This document shows positions 8,831 through 16,865 of a stretch of 60,613 nt of DNA, piece by piece; position 1 is the stretch's first letter; each line of letters opens with the position of its first letter. Origin of the DNA: Alistipes sp. (GTDB taxonomy: Bacteria > Bacteroidota > Bacteroidia > Bacteroidales > Rikenellaceae); assembly GCA_020026395.1 (NCBI GenBank), contig JAHHQM010000011.1:1-60613 (forward strand). The letters are read 5' to 3'. The position numbers and the translations under genes were made by a program. The notes beneath the pieces are model-generated. The model was not told the origin of the DNA, did not search any database, and worked only from the letters and a program-made list of their open reading frames with translations.

Positions 8831-8838
8831 TATATTTG
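8831..8838 (+). promoter_or_regulatory. -7 box of prs
   Basis: TATATTTG, an exact TAnnTTTG match, ends 23 nt before the prs start codon. Confidence 0.75.
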
Positions 8839-8861
8839 TGTTGTCTTAAATCCTCGTTACT

Positions 8862-9803
8862 ATGGCTATCCATAAAATTAAAATTTTTGCAGGTAGCGGA
8901 TCGGAGTATATCGCTACGAAGATCGCCGCAAGTTTCGGAACGGCACTCGGCCATTCGGAAGTCGTGCGATTCAGCGATGGTGAGTTCCAGCCCTGCTTTA
9001 CCGAATCTATTCGTGGTTGCACGGTATTTATCATCCAATCGACGTTCCCGCCTTCGGACAACCTCATGGAGTTGCTCATGATGATCGACGCCGCCCATCG
9101 TGCTTCGGCCTATAAGGTCGTTGCCGTGATGCCCTACTTCGGTTGGGCCCGTCAGGACCGCAAAGACCGTCCGAGAGTGCCGATCGGCGCAAAACTCGTC
9201 GCCAACCTGCTCATGGCAGCCGGTGTGGACCGTATCATGACCATGGATCTTCACGCAGACCAGATACAGGGATTCTTCGATGTTCCCGTCGATGCACTCT
9301 ATGCAAGCGGCATCTTTATTCCCTACATCAAGAGCCTCAACATCGAGGCTCTTTCGATCGCATCGCCCGATATGGGTGGCGCAAAGCGTGCCAACACCTA
9401 CGCCAAACTGCTCGGTACGCCGATCATCATCTCGCACAAGGAGCGTGCGAAACCCAATGTCGTAGGCACGATGACCGCCATCGGCGATGTCGAGGGACGT
9501 AACGTACTGATCGTCGATGATATGATCGATACGGCAGGTACTATCTGCATGGCAGCCGATATGTTGATGGCTCGTGGCGCCAAGAGCGTACGTGCCGCCA
9601 TCACCCACCCCGTACTTTCGGACCCGGCTTACGACCGCATCAACGCCAGCGCTCTGGAGGAGGTCATTTGTACCGATACCATTCCGTTGAACCCCGATCG
9701 CGATCTGCACAAGTTTACGGTTCTTTCGATCGCAGACCTGTTCGCCGACGTCATCGAGCGCGTACACAACTACAAAGAGATTTCGTCGATCTTCTTCAAA
9801 TAA
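8862..9803 (+). CDS. prs: ribose-phosphate pyrophosphokinase
   Basis: A 313-residue enzyme making PRPP from ribose 5-phosphate and ATP, the precursor for purine, pyrimidine, His and Trp synthesis. Seen in the sequence: the PRPP synthase signature around 'DLHADQIQGFF' and the type I phosphoribosyltransferase PRPP-binding loop VLIVDDMIDTAGT. The length fits class I enzymes. It is monocistronic, between its own -7 box and a strong terminator. Confidence 0.96.
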   Translation: MAIHKIKIFAGSGSEYIATKIAASFGTALGHSEVVRFSDGEFQPCFTESIRGCTVFIIQSTFPPSDNLMELLMMIDAAHRASAYKVVAVMPYFGWARQDRKDRPRVPIGAKLVANLLMAAGVDRIMTMDLHADQIQGFFDVPVDALYASGIFIPYIKSLNIEALSIASPDMGGAKRANTYAKLLGTPIIISHKERAKPNVVGTMTAIGDVEGRNVLIVDDMIDTAGTICMAADMLMARGAKSVRAAITHPVLSDPAYDRINASALEEVICTDTIPLNPDRDLHKFTVLSIADLFADVIERVHNYKEISSIFFK

Positions 9804-9821
9804 GATCCGCCGAAAATATCA

Positions 9822-9860
9822 AAAACCCCGCCTATCCCTTTGGAACGGCGGGGTTTTCTT
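9822..9860 (+). terminator. terminator of prs
   Basis: CCCCGCC (9826-9832) pairs with GGCGGGG (9847-9853), flanked by an A-run and TTTTCTTTT. Confidence 0.9.
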
Positions 9861-9870
9861 TTACCCTTCA

Positions 9871-9916
9871 CACAAAAATCCCGTCAAGAGAGAAGTCTTG
9901 GCGGGATTTTTGTGTG
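9871..9916 (-). terminator. terminator of the SDR gene, symmetric
   Basis: Long near-palindrome: an arm starting CACAAAAATCCCG pairs with CGGGATTTTTGTGTG around a short purine loop. The A and T runs on both sides allow it to work in both directions between convergent prs and the SDR gene. Confidence 0.85.
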
Positions 9917-9924
9917 ACAAGGAG

Positions 9925-10743
9925 TTATTTAAACGGCGAATCGGGTTCGCGCGACATGACCAGATAGAACATCTTGTCGAGGAACGCCGGTGCAAATTTC
10001 TTCACGAAATGCGTGGCCCGACCTTCGATCTCCATCAGACACAGACGCTTGCGACGACGAATACCCTTCTCGACGATGTGCGCCACCTGTTCGGGCGTCA
10101 TCATCTTGGATTCGTTGCGCGGGGTTACGCCCTGCTGCGATCCGTCGGCCGTGAGTGCCGAGAAACGCACGTTCGACGCGGTGAATCCCGGGCAGGCGAT
10201 CATCACATGAATGCCCTTCTTGAGGTTCTCGATGCGGAGCGTTTCCAGGAATCCCGTCATGGCATATTTCGAAGCCGAGTAACCCGTACGTCCGGGCAGT
10301 CCGTGCAGACCCGCCACCGACGAGATGCCGACAATCGAGCCGCGGCTCTTCTGGATGTAAGGCAGGGCATATTTGCAGCAATTGACCGTACCCCAGAAAT
10401 TGACATCCATCAGTCGGTGCAGCACCTCCAGATCGACATCGTCAAAGATGGCACGCATCGAGATGCCCGCATTACAGATCAACACGTCGATACCGCCAAA
10501 TTCGCGTACGGCTGTGTCGATCAACGCCTTGCACTCCTCTGGTTTGGTCACGTCCACCGCACAGCAGGCCGCACGGCCACCCTTGGAGCGGATCTCATCG
10601 ACCTCCTTCTGAAGTTTGTCGGCACTACGCGCACCCAATACCACGCAAGCACCCTCGGCGGCATATTCGTGCCCCATAGCACGGCCGATGCCCGACGAGG
10701 CACCCGTGATGACCACGACTTTGTCTTTCAATGTTTTTCCCAT
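9925..10743 (-). CDS. short-chain dehydrogenase/reductase
   Basis: A 272-residue classical SDR. The cofactor loop GASSGIG is at about 14-20, the NAG motif (CNAG) at about 91, and the catalytic Ser-Tyr-Lys set reads 'ISSVAG...YSASK' at about 141-162. The tail 'HFVKKFAPAFLDKMFY' is hydrophobic/basic, like DHRS7-type SDRs that associate with membranes. The substrate cannot be told. It is the second gene of a two-gene unit, 18 bp after the metallo-hydrolase gene. Confidence 0.9.
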   Translation of the reverse strand: MGKTLKDKVVVITGASSGIGRAMGHEYAAEGACVVLGARSADKLQKEVDEIRSKGGRAACCAVDVTKPEECKALIDTAVREFGGIDVLICNAGISMRAIFDDVDLEVLHRLMDVNFWGTVNCCKYALPYIQKSRGSIVGISSVAGLHGLPGRTGYSASKYAMTGFLETLRIENLKKGIHVMIACPGFTASNVRFSALTADGSQQGVTPRNESKMMTPEQVAHIVEKGIRRRKRLCLMEIEGRATHFVKKFAPAFLDKMFYLVMSREPDSPFK

Positions 10744-10761
10744 ATTGCTGTTCTTTTGATT

Positions 10762-11547
10762 TTAATCGTCAATTTCGACCGTAAGCCGATCGTAGGCCAG
10801 CGAAACCCCTTCGGGAAGGGTCGGATTCGTCACCGCATAACGCCCGATGTCGTGCGACATGTGCGTCAGAAAGGCGCGTTTGGGTGCCACCCGACGGATC
10901 AGCTCCAAGGCCTCCTCCACGTTGAAGTGCGAATCGTGCTTCTCGAAGCGAAGTGCATTGACCACCAGCACCTCAACCCCTTCCAGTTTGCGGATCTCCT
11001 CCTCAGCGATCTGCTTGAAGTCGGTCAGATAGGCCAACTTGCCGATACGGTAGCCCGTCACACGGAATCGCGGCGAATGCTGGCCCTCGACGGGGATGAT
11101 CTCGATGCCCTTCACGCGGAACGGATGGGCGGGATCGATCTCGTGCAGTTCGATTTCGGGCACCCCGCGGTATTTGTCCCGTGCAAAGGCGTAGTCGAAA
11201 TCCTTGCGCACTCCCGTCGCCGTTTCGGGCGAAGCGTAGATGTCCACACGGTGAATCTCGCGCGGGTAGTCCACAAAATTGAACGCCCGCACATCGTCCA
11301 AACCTCCGATGTGATCCTTGTGTTCGTGCGTGAGCAGAATGGCGTCGATGTGGCTGACCCCTTCACGCAGCATCTGATAACGGAAATCGGGCCCCGCGTC
11401 GATGACAAACCTCAAGTGGTTAAGCTCGACCATGGCCGACGTACGCAGACGGTGATCCCGTGGATCGTCCGACATACAAACCGCGCAACGACATCCGATG
11501 ACGGGCACGCCCTGCGAAGTTCCTGTTCCCAAAAATGTAAGTTTCAT
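10762..11547 (-). CDS. MBL-fold metallo-hydrolase (PhnP-like)
   Basis: A 261-residue metallo-beta-lactamase-fold hydrolase. It opens with GTGTSQGVP and a Cys-rich 'IGCRCAVC' segment typical of the PhnP/cyclic phosphodiesterase branch. Metal ligands are seen in THEHKDH (about 75-81), a later His (EGQHS), Asp in 'YLTDF' and His in 'LTHMSHD'. The substrate is unknown. The frame is open 27 codons further upstream, but ATG 11547 gives the family-standard start. Its -7 box sits only five bases before this ATG (see 11553-11560), so the mRNA may be leaderless. Confidence 0.9.
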   Translation of the reverse strand: MKLTFLGTGTSQGVPVIGCRCAVCMSDDPRDHRLRTSAMVELNHLRFVIDAGPDFRYQMLREGVSHIDAILLTHEHKDHIGGLDDVRAFNFVDYPREIHRVDIYASPETATGVRKDFDYAFARDKYRGVPEIELHEIDPAHPFRVKGIEIIPVEGQHSPRFRVTGYRIGKLAYLTDFKQIAEEEIRKLEGVEVLVVNALRFEKHDSHFNVEEALELIRRVAPKRAFLTHMSHDIGRYAVTNPTLPEGVSLAYDRLTVEIDD

Positions 11548-11552
11548 ATTTG

Positions 11553-11560
11553 CAAAAATA
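11553..11560 (-). promoter_or_regulatory. -7 box of the metallo-hydrolase gene
   Basis: On the minus strand TATTTTTG ends five bases before the ATG at 11547, so transcription would begin at or next to the start codon. It is divergent from the channel promoter at 11690. Confidence 0.6.
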
Positions 11561-11689
11561 ATAAATTTCCGACAACATCGTCCGTCGAAATTCCGTTTTC
11601 CTAACGGGCAGAGGCAAAAACCACACAAAACCGACCTTTCGCCCCAAAGATAATCCCTGCCCCGACCCGCAATTTCCGCGCAAAAAAGG

Positions 11690-11697
11690 TACCTTTG
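11690..11697 (+). promoter_or_regulatory. -7 box of the ion channel gene
   Basis: TACCTTTG, an exact consensus match, 17 nt before ATG 11715. Confidence 0.75.
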
Positions 11698-11714
11698 TTA
11701 AAAATATTTTGTCC

Positions 11715-12482
11715 ATGAAAACACAAGCACTCGTCGTCCGCTTTCTGCAAAGTCGTTTTGCCAACTATTTCGTCCTGTTCTTCATCGCCATCTCCATCGC
11801 GTCGATCATCCTCGGGTCGTTCTCCGAACTAAGCCCCTATCAGGGATGGTTGTTCAGCATCACGCACCTTTCGTCGTTCGTCTTTCTTTTGGAGTACATC
11901 GCGCGAATCTACACCGCACCCGCCATGCGCCCCACGATGAATCCCCACCGAGCACGCCTCAAATACCTCTTCTCGTTCTACGGCTTTGTCGATTTTGTGG
12001 CCATCCTGCCGTGCGTACTCTCCTATATCTATTGGGATACGCCCGTCATGCACATCATCATCCTTCCGTATATCTTCATCATCTTCAAGCTCATCCGTCA
12101 TTCGCGTTCGTTCCGTCTGATCGGTGAAGCGTTGCTGTTGGTGCGCGAAGAGCTCTACACAGCCTACACCGCATGTTTTATCATCATCTGCTTTTCGGCC
12201 ATCCTGATGTATTTCATCGAACGCAACGCCCAACCCGAAGCCTTCAACAACATCGGCGACGGTTTGTGGTGGGCAGTGGTCACCTTCACGACCACGGGAT
12301 ATGGCGATATTTACCCGATTACCCCTCTGGGAAAGCTCCTGGGCAGCATTATCAGCCTCATAGGCATCGCCATGATCGCCATCCCCACCGCCCTTATCGG
12401 CTCGTCGTTTATCAACATCATGCAGAAACGTCAGAAGCGTTTGGACGATGCCCGTGAAAATAAAAAGGACAACCAAGCCTAA
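11715..12482 (+). CDS. voltage-gated-type potassium channel
   Basis: A 255-residue inner-membrane protein with the six-segment plan of Kv channels. S1 lies near 17-34, S2 near 46-66, S3 near 90-106, a short S4 near 122-136 with basic residues every third place (R128, R131, R134), S5 near 150-168, a pore helix, and S6 near 205-230. The selectivity filter TTGYGD is at 193-198. It probably passes K+ across the inner membrane. A TTG six bases upstream also opens the frame, but ATG 11715 is placed correctly after the -7 box. The cytoplasmic tail is short and basic with no RCK domain. Confidence 0.92.
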   Translation: MKTQALVVRFLQSRFANYFVLFFIAISIASIILGSFSELSPYQGWLFSITHLSSFVFLLEYIARIYTAPAMRPTMNPHRARLKYLFSFYGFVDFVAILPCVLSYIYWDTPVMHIIILPYIFIIFKLIRHSRSFRLIGEALLLVREELYTAYTACFIIICFSAILMYFIERNAQPEAFNNIGDGLWWAVVTFTTTGYGDIYPITPLGKLLGSIISLIGIAMIAIPTALIGSSFINIMQKRQKRLDDARENKKDNQA

Positions 12483-12489
12483 AAAGCGT

Positions 12490-12497
12490 TACCTTTG
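12490..12497 (+). promoter_or_regulatory. -7 box of the GNAT-nitrilase gene
   Basis: TACCTTTG directly after the channel gene stop. A TTG in its last bases can be misread as a start codon. Confidence 0.75.
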
Positions 12498-12521
12498 CAC
12501 CACATATACAAATCCGTCGTA

Positions 12522-14054
12522 ATGGAACTCAATCTCAAGATCAACAAAGTCGAGGTCCGAAATCTCCAAATCGAAGATTACGCCCAACTCTCCCAGTCCT
12601 TCAAACGTGTCTATGCCGACAAAGACGTTTTCTGGACACACAAACAAATCGAAACCCTTATCCGTATCTTCCCCGAAGGCCAGGTGGTCACGGTGGTCAA
12701 TGACAAGATCGTGGGCTGTGCCCTTTCGATCATCGTAAACTACAACATGGTCAAGGATGACCATACCTACGCCAAGGTTACCGGCAACGAGACCTTCTCG
12801 ACCCACAATCCCGACGGAAACATCCTCTACGGTATCGAGGTGTTCATCCATCCCGATTACCGCGGTCTGCGCCTTGCCCGCCGTATGTACGAATACCGCA
12901 AGGAGCTGTGCGAGAAACTCAACCTGAAAGCCATCATGTTCGGAGGCCGTATTCCGAACTACCACAAATATGCCGATACGATGCGTCCGAAGGAGTACAT
13001 CGAGAAGGTACGTTCGCGCGAGATCTACGATCCGGTGCTGACCTTCCAGCTCTCGAACGACTTCCACGTACGCCGTGTGATGAAGAACTATCTGCCGAAC
13101 GACGAGGAGTCGAAGCACTGCGCTACGCTGCTCCAGTGGGATAACATCTACTACCAGCCCAAAACCGACGAATTCATCGACAAGAAATCGACCGTTCGTG
13201 TGGGACTGGTTCAGTGGCAGATGCGTCCCTACAAGACGCTGGACGATGTGTTCGAGCAGGTCGAATTCTTCGTTGATGCCGTTTCCGACTACAAGAGCGA
13301 CTTCATCCTCTTCCCCGAATACTTCAACGCACCGCTCATGGCCAAATACAACCACCTGGGCGAGGCACAGAGCATCCGCGGACTGGCCGAATACACCGAG
13401 GAGGTACGCGACCACTTCATCGAGCTGGCCATCAGCTACAACATCAACATCATCACGGGCAGTATGCCCTACCGCAAGGAAGACGGCAAGCTCTACAACG
13501 TCGGTTTCCTGATCCGTCGTGACGGAACCTACGAGATGTACGAGAAGATCCACGTCACGCCCGACGAGATCAAGAGCTGGGGTTTGTCGGGCGGCAGCAT
13601 GGTGCAGACCTTCGAGACGGACTGCGCCAAGATCGGTATTCTGATCTGCTACGACATCGAGTTCCCCGAGCTCTCGCGCATCATGGCCGATCAGGGCATG
13701 CAGATCTTGTTTGTGCCGTTCCTTACCGACACGCAGAACGGCTACTCGCGCGTCAGAGTCTGCGCACAAGCCCGCGCCATCGAGAACGAATGTTTCGTCG
13801 CCATCGCGGGTAGTGTGGGTAACCTGCCGAGGGTACACAACATGGACATCCAGTATGCCCAGTCGGGTGTGTTCACCCCCTGCGACTTCGCCTTCCCGAC
13901 CGACGGCAAGCGTGCCGAGGCAACGCCCAACACCGAGATGATCCTCGTTTCGGATGTCGATCTCGACCTTTTGAGCGAGCTCCACACCTACGGCAGCGTG
14001 CGCAACCTGCGCGACCGTCGTCATGATCTTTACGAACTCAAACTCAAGAAATAA
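12522..14054 (+). CDS. GNAT acetyltransferase - carbon-nitrogen hydrolase fusion
   Basis: A 510-residue two-domain cytosolic protein. Residues about 10-185 are a GNAT acetyltransferase with the acetyl-CoA loop around 'VFIHPDYRGLRLARRM'. Residues about 223-500 are a nitrilase-superfamily hydrolase with the catalytic triad Glu266 (LFPEYF), Lys342 (YEKIHV) and Cys376 (ILICYD). The fusion is known in several Bacteroidota, usually without an assigned substrate; pairing N-acetylation with an amide-cleaving domain suggests work on an amino acid or polyamine derivative, which is inference. ATG 12522 was chosen since the nine codons upstream overlap the promoter. Confidence 0.93.
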   Translation: MELNLKINKVEVRNLQIEDYAQLSQSFKRVYADKDVFWTHKQIETLIRIFPEGQVVTVVNDKIVGCALSIIVNYNMVKDDHTYAKVTGNETFSTHNPDGNILYGIEVFIHPDYRGLRLARRMYEYRKELCEKLNLKAIMFGGRIPNYHKYADTMRPKEYIEKVRSREIYDPVLTFQLSNDFHVRRVMKNYLPNDEESKHCATLLQWDNIYYQPKTDEFIDKKSTVRVGLVQWQMRPYKTLDDVFEQVEFFVDAVSDYKSDFILFPEYFNAPLMAKYNHLGEAQSIRGLAEYTEEVRDHFIELAISYNINIITGSMPYRKEDGKLYNVGFLIRRDGTYEMYEKIHVTPDEIKSWGLSGGSMVQTFETDCAKIGILICYDIEFPELSRIMADQGMQILFVPFLTDTQNGYSRVRVCAQARAIENECFVAIAGSVGNLPRVHNMDIQYAQSGVFTPCDFAFPTDGKRAEATPNTEMILVSDVDLDLLSELHTYGSVRNLRDRRHDLYELKLKK

Positions 14055-14081
14055 ACCTCCCTTAAGAGACATTTAAATACG

Positions 14082-14112
14082 AGGGGACACTTTTTTCGAA
14101 GGTGTCCCTTGA
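14082..14112 (+). terminator. probable terminator
   Basis: AGGGGACAC pairs with GTGTCCCTT around a T-rich loop. The following T-run is weak, so the strength is uncertain. Confidence 0.55.
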
Positions 14113-14138
14113 TTTTATGGTCGATTAGTCGGAAAAAG

Positions 14139-14169
14139 TTGCACTTTATGTTAAAAATTCCTACTTTTG
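14139..14169 (+). promoter_or_regulatory. promoter of lysO
   Basis: TTG at 14139-14141 and TACTTTTG at 14162-14169 are 20 bp apart and lie 25 bp before the first lysO gene. Confidence 0.75.
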
Positions 14170-14194
14170 CAAGTCATTTTTAAAATCTCATTTT

Positions 14195-14479
14195 ATGTTT
14201 ATCGTATTAGGACTTTTATTAGCCGGTGCCGCCACGGGCTATCTTTTTCGTGGCCGCAGCTTCTTTAAAGCCCTGGATCAATCCACGGCTTACACTATCT
14301 ATGCCATGCTCTTCATCTTCGGCATTACGATCGGTGCCAACGAGGAACTGATCAACGATATCGCAAAATTCGGCATGCAGGCCACGCTGCTCGCCCTGAG
14401 TGCAACCCTGGGCAGCATCTTCGCGTCGTATTTCGCCTATAAAATCTTTTTGAAGAAAGGAGGCCGCCTTGAAAAGTAA
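14195..14479 (+). CDS. LysO N-terminal half (lysine exporter family)
   Basis: A 94-residue membrane protein with three hydrophobic segments and the family phrase FGITIGANEELI. In Escherichia coli LysO (YbjE) this portion and the next gene are one protein that exports L-lysine. Here they are separate overlapping genes, as I recall from other Bacteroidota. The overlap of 11 bp and the ribosome-binding site for the second half imply translation from one mRNA and assembly of the two products in the inner membrane. Substrate by family only. Confidence 0.85.
   Translation: MFIVLGLLLAGAATGYLFRGRSFFKALDQSTAYTIYAMLFIFGITIGANEELINDIAKFGMQATLLALSATLGSIFASYFAYKIFLKKGGRLEK
14457..14471 (+). promoter_or_regulatory. 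Shine-Dalgarno and TTG start of the second lysO half
   Basis: AAAGGAGG at 14457-14464 lies four bases before TTG 14469. A strong Shine-Dalgarno is rare in this window, and it decides the otherwise unclear TTG start. It lies within the end of the first half-gene. Confidence 0.65.
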
Positions 14480-15092
14480 TCTGATCGTCATCGCCTGCTT
14501 CGGATTAGGCATCTACCTCGGCATAACCTACGGTCACCAGATTGCCGACATGGTGCAGTCGCTGCCGACCTACTTGCTCTATGCCCTGATCCTTCAGGTG
14601 GGACTCAACATCGGTGCCAACGGCGAGTTGGGCATCCTGATCCGCAACATCAGCCCCACGACCATTCTCCTGCCGCTGTGCACCATTGCTGGCACGCTGA
14701 TCGCCACCTCACTGGCCAGTTTCCTGTTGGCTGACTGGTCGGCACCCGACTGCATGGCCGTCGGATGCGGATTCGGCTACTACTCGCTCTCGTCGCTGCT
14801 CATCACGCAGCTTAAAGAACCCTCTGTCGGCATCGAGATCGCCACACAACTCGGGGCCATCGCCCTTCTGTCCAACATCATCCGCGAAGTCGCCGCACTG
14901 ATCGGAGCTCCGTGGTTTCTGAAACTTTTCGGCAAGTTCGCCCCCGTGGCGGCGGCGGGAATTTCCTCGATGGATGTCTGCCTGCCGACCATTACGCGCT
15001 ACTCGGGCAAAAGCATCGTCCCGATCGCGCTGATCCACGGCGTGGTGCTCGATCTGAGCGTTCCCGTGTTGATCTCGTTCCTGTGTAAATAA
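14469..15092 (+). CDS. lysO: LysO C-terminal half (lysine exporter family)
   Basis: A 207-residue inner-membrane protein with six or more hydrophobic segments, matching the LysO/DUF340 domain. Family phrases: 'QVGLNIGANGELG', 'GCGFGYYSLSSLL' and 'SSMDVCLPTITRYSG'. It works with the upstream 94-residue half to export lysine or a related amino acid (family knowledge). The start is TTG at 14469, supported by the Shine-Dalgarno; the first ATG in frame would delete conserved sequence. A perfect hairpin terminator follows. Confidence 0.9.
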   Translation: MKSNLIVIACFGLGIYLGITYGHQIADMVQSLPTYLLYALILQVGLNIGANGELGILIRNISPTTILLPLCTIAGTLIATSLASFLLADWSAPDCMAVGCGFGYYSLSSLLITQLKEPSVGIEIATQLGAIALLSNIIREVAALIGAPWFLKLFGKFAPVAAAGISSMDVCLPTITRYSGKSIVPIALIHGVVLDLSVPVLISFLCK

Positions 15093-15127
15093 AAAAACCT
15101 CCGCGAAGCGTTTCGCGGAGGTTTTTT
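15091..15127. terminator. bidirectional terminator between lysO and the glycan operon
   Basis: ACCTCCGCGAA pairs with TTCGCGGAGGT; a run of A precedes it and a run of T follows, so it can end transcription from both convergent units. Confidence 0.92.
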
Positions 15128-15129
15128 TA

Positions 15130-16011
15130 TTATCGGTAAAGGAGTAGCGAATTCAGCGTATGGTTGCTTGCGCTACCCCAAATCACCTTGCTTTTCAGTT
15201 GTTGGGAGGTAATGTCGTAGTACAAGATCCGACCGTGACACAGCCTTAATTTTCGCAATATCTGCACGAGGATCGATGACCCGGCGCAAAGTCGCCAGAT
15301 CAAATTGGGATACTTTCCCTTATCGGCAATACACTGCTCCACCTCCTGCGTATATTTGTCGTGTCCGCTATTGGACAGGCTCGCCGCCCTGCGACGGAAA
15401 GCCGACAGCGGCAGGTCGATCTTCACCAGCGGGGCATGCTGTGCAAAGCGCATCCACAACTCGAAATCCCCCGCATAACGGAATCGGGTATCCAGTCCGC
15501 CCGACTCGAAGTACAACTCCCGACGCCAGAACATGCTCTCCTGCTGCAAGGGGCCGAGCACACCCTCACGGCACCAGCCGTTGGCAATATCCCCCTGACG
15601 GCGCAACGAAGTCTTCCCGAAGATCTGCGAAAACATTCCGTCCTCGTTCACAAAGGCATATCGTCCGCCGAGCCACTGAATCTCGGGACAGGTCGAAAAA
15701 ACGCGATTGACCGTCGCCAGCGTCCACGGAAGATAACGGTCGTCGGCATTGATCCACGCCAGGATATCGCCCGTCGCATGGCTGAATCCCTTTTTCAGGG
15801 CATCGTACATTCCGTGATCCGGTTCCGAGATGACCACGGCCAAACGATCCCGATACTTATTCACAACGGACATCGTACCGTCCGTAGAGCCGCCGTCAAT
15901 GATGATGTACTCCAAATTATCGTATTGCTGGGACAATACCGAAAGAATCGTTTCTTCGATATACGCCTCCATATTGTAGCAAACTGTAACGACAGAAATC
16001 TTCAAACTCAT
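15130..16011 (-). CDS. family 2 glycosyltransferase
   Basis: A 293-residue GT-A glycosyltransferase. Start 'ISVVTVCYN' is the first Rossmann strand, 'IIDGGSTDGT' the sugar-nucleotide loop, and 'AWINADDRYLP' holds the metal-binding DXD equivalent. 'GDFELWMRF' is the acceptor-side ED motif. It adds a sugar to the lipid-linked repeat unit on the cytosolic face; donor and acceptor are unknown. It is the last gene of the operon, close to the terminator. Confidence 0.9.
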   Translation of the reverse strand: MSLKISVVTVCYNMEAYIEETILSVLSQQYDNLEYIIIDGGSTDGTMSVVNKYRDRLAVVISEPDHGMYDALKKGFSHATGDILAWINADDRYLPWTLATVNRVFSTCPEIQWLGGRYAFVNEDGMFSQIFGKTSLRRQGDIANGWCREGVLGPLQQESMFWRRELYFESGGLDTRFRYAGDFELWMRFAQHAPLVKIDLPLSAFRRRAASLSNSGHDKYTQEVEQCIADKGKYPNLIWRLCAGSSILVQILRKLRLCHGRILYYDITSQQLKSKVIWGSASNHTLNSLLLYR

Positions 16012-16022
16012 CGCCCTCCGAT

Positions 16023-16865
16023 TTAATATTTCGACGGTGACTTCTCCCTGAATCGCGGGAAAAGCAGACGTACGTGATTCGAAACAAAAGTCAATATTGC
16101 CGCACCCAGTCCGTAGTGGCGTTTGCGGTAAATAAAGAACTCAAACGGATTGGCACCGTTGCCGCCCGGGCGGTAGAAACTCTTGCAACGCTGCACGAAC
16201 GACACCTTCGCATCGCACCACTTGGGCAAACGCACATGGCAGTTGCACACACCGCAGGCCGTCCCCACGACAAACGACTCGAAACCCGCCTTTTGGGCAC
16301 GCAGTCCGTAATCCGTATCTCCGATCGCATGATGGAAAACGGGATCGTTCTTTCCGACCACGCGATAGACACTTCTCGGGATCAGCACGATATTTCCGTT
16401 GAACGTATCGCACAGGGTCAGACCGTTGATTCGGGTCATCAATCCCGTCGTTTTGCTGCGTCCGCCGTAGGTGATATATTTACCCGACTCGTCGGTCGTA
16501 TAACCCACGATAATCGCCCGATGCTGCTTTTCCGCGGCAGCGTCCAGCAACTTTACCAGCGCTCCATCCGACAATATCGTATCGTCGTTGAGCCACAGGT
16601 AATAGTCGTAATCGCCCTTCTCGGCCTCTGACCACGCCGCGTGCATTCCACGATTCCAAAACAGGCTTCCGTCTCCATAAATCAGATGTACCTGGGGATA
16701 CTGCTCCCGAATGGCCTCGGGCGTACCGTCAGTACATCCGTCCGAAGTCAGAAACACCTCCAGACCGACCTCTTCGGGAAGCTCCTGACGGAAGATCCCC
16801 GCCAGACACTCAAGCGTCTTGTCCTTACGATTGTGGACAGTTAATAATACGGCTATTCGATTCAT
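16023..16865 (-). CDS. family 2 glycosyltransferase (rhamnosyl/galactosyl-type)
   Basis: A 280-residue GT2 enzyme. 'VLLTVHNR' begins the fold, 'SDGCTDGT' is the nucleotide loop, and 'YYLWLNDDT' carries the metal-binding Asp pair. 'GDTDYGLRAQKAG' is typical of the WbbL-like GT2 branch. The region 160-190 holds 'FNGNIVLIPR', also typical. Its first 41 bases overlap the end of the polymerase gene upstream, indicating translational coupling. The sugar transferred cannot be told. Confidence 0.9.
   Translation of the reverse strand: MNRIAVLLTVHNRKDKTLECLAGIFRQELPEEVGLEVFLTSDGCTDGTPEAIREQYPQVHLIYGDGSLFWNRGMHAAWSEAEKGDYDYYLWLNDDTILSDGALVKLLDAAAEKQHRAIIVGYTTDESGKYITYGGRSKTTGLMTRINGLTLCDTFNGNIVLIPRSVYRVVGKNDPVFHHAIGDTDYGLRAQKAGFESFVVGTACGVCNCHVRLPKWCDAKVSFVQRCKSFYRPGGNGANPFEFFIYRKRHYGLGAAILTFVSNHVRLLFPRFREKSPSKY

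Noticed and set aside
9871..9916. attachment site or transposon end
   Set aside because: The inverted repeat has the A/T flanks and position of a terminator between convergent genes, and no integrase or transposase is present.
9898..11604. 568-residue open frame antisense to the SDR and metallo-hydrolase genes
   Set aside because: Both minus-strand genes have complete catalytic motifs; the plus frame is their shadow.
14195..15092. lysO as a frameshifted pseudogene
   Set aside because: The second half has its own Shine-Dalgarno and start, both halves are complete domains, and a split LysO is known in this phylum.
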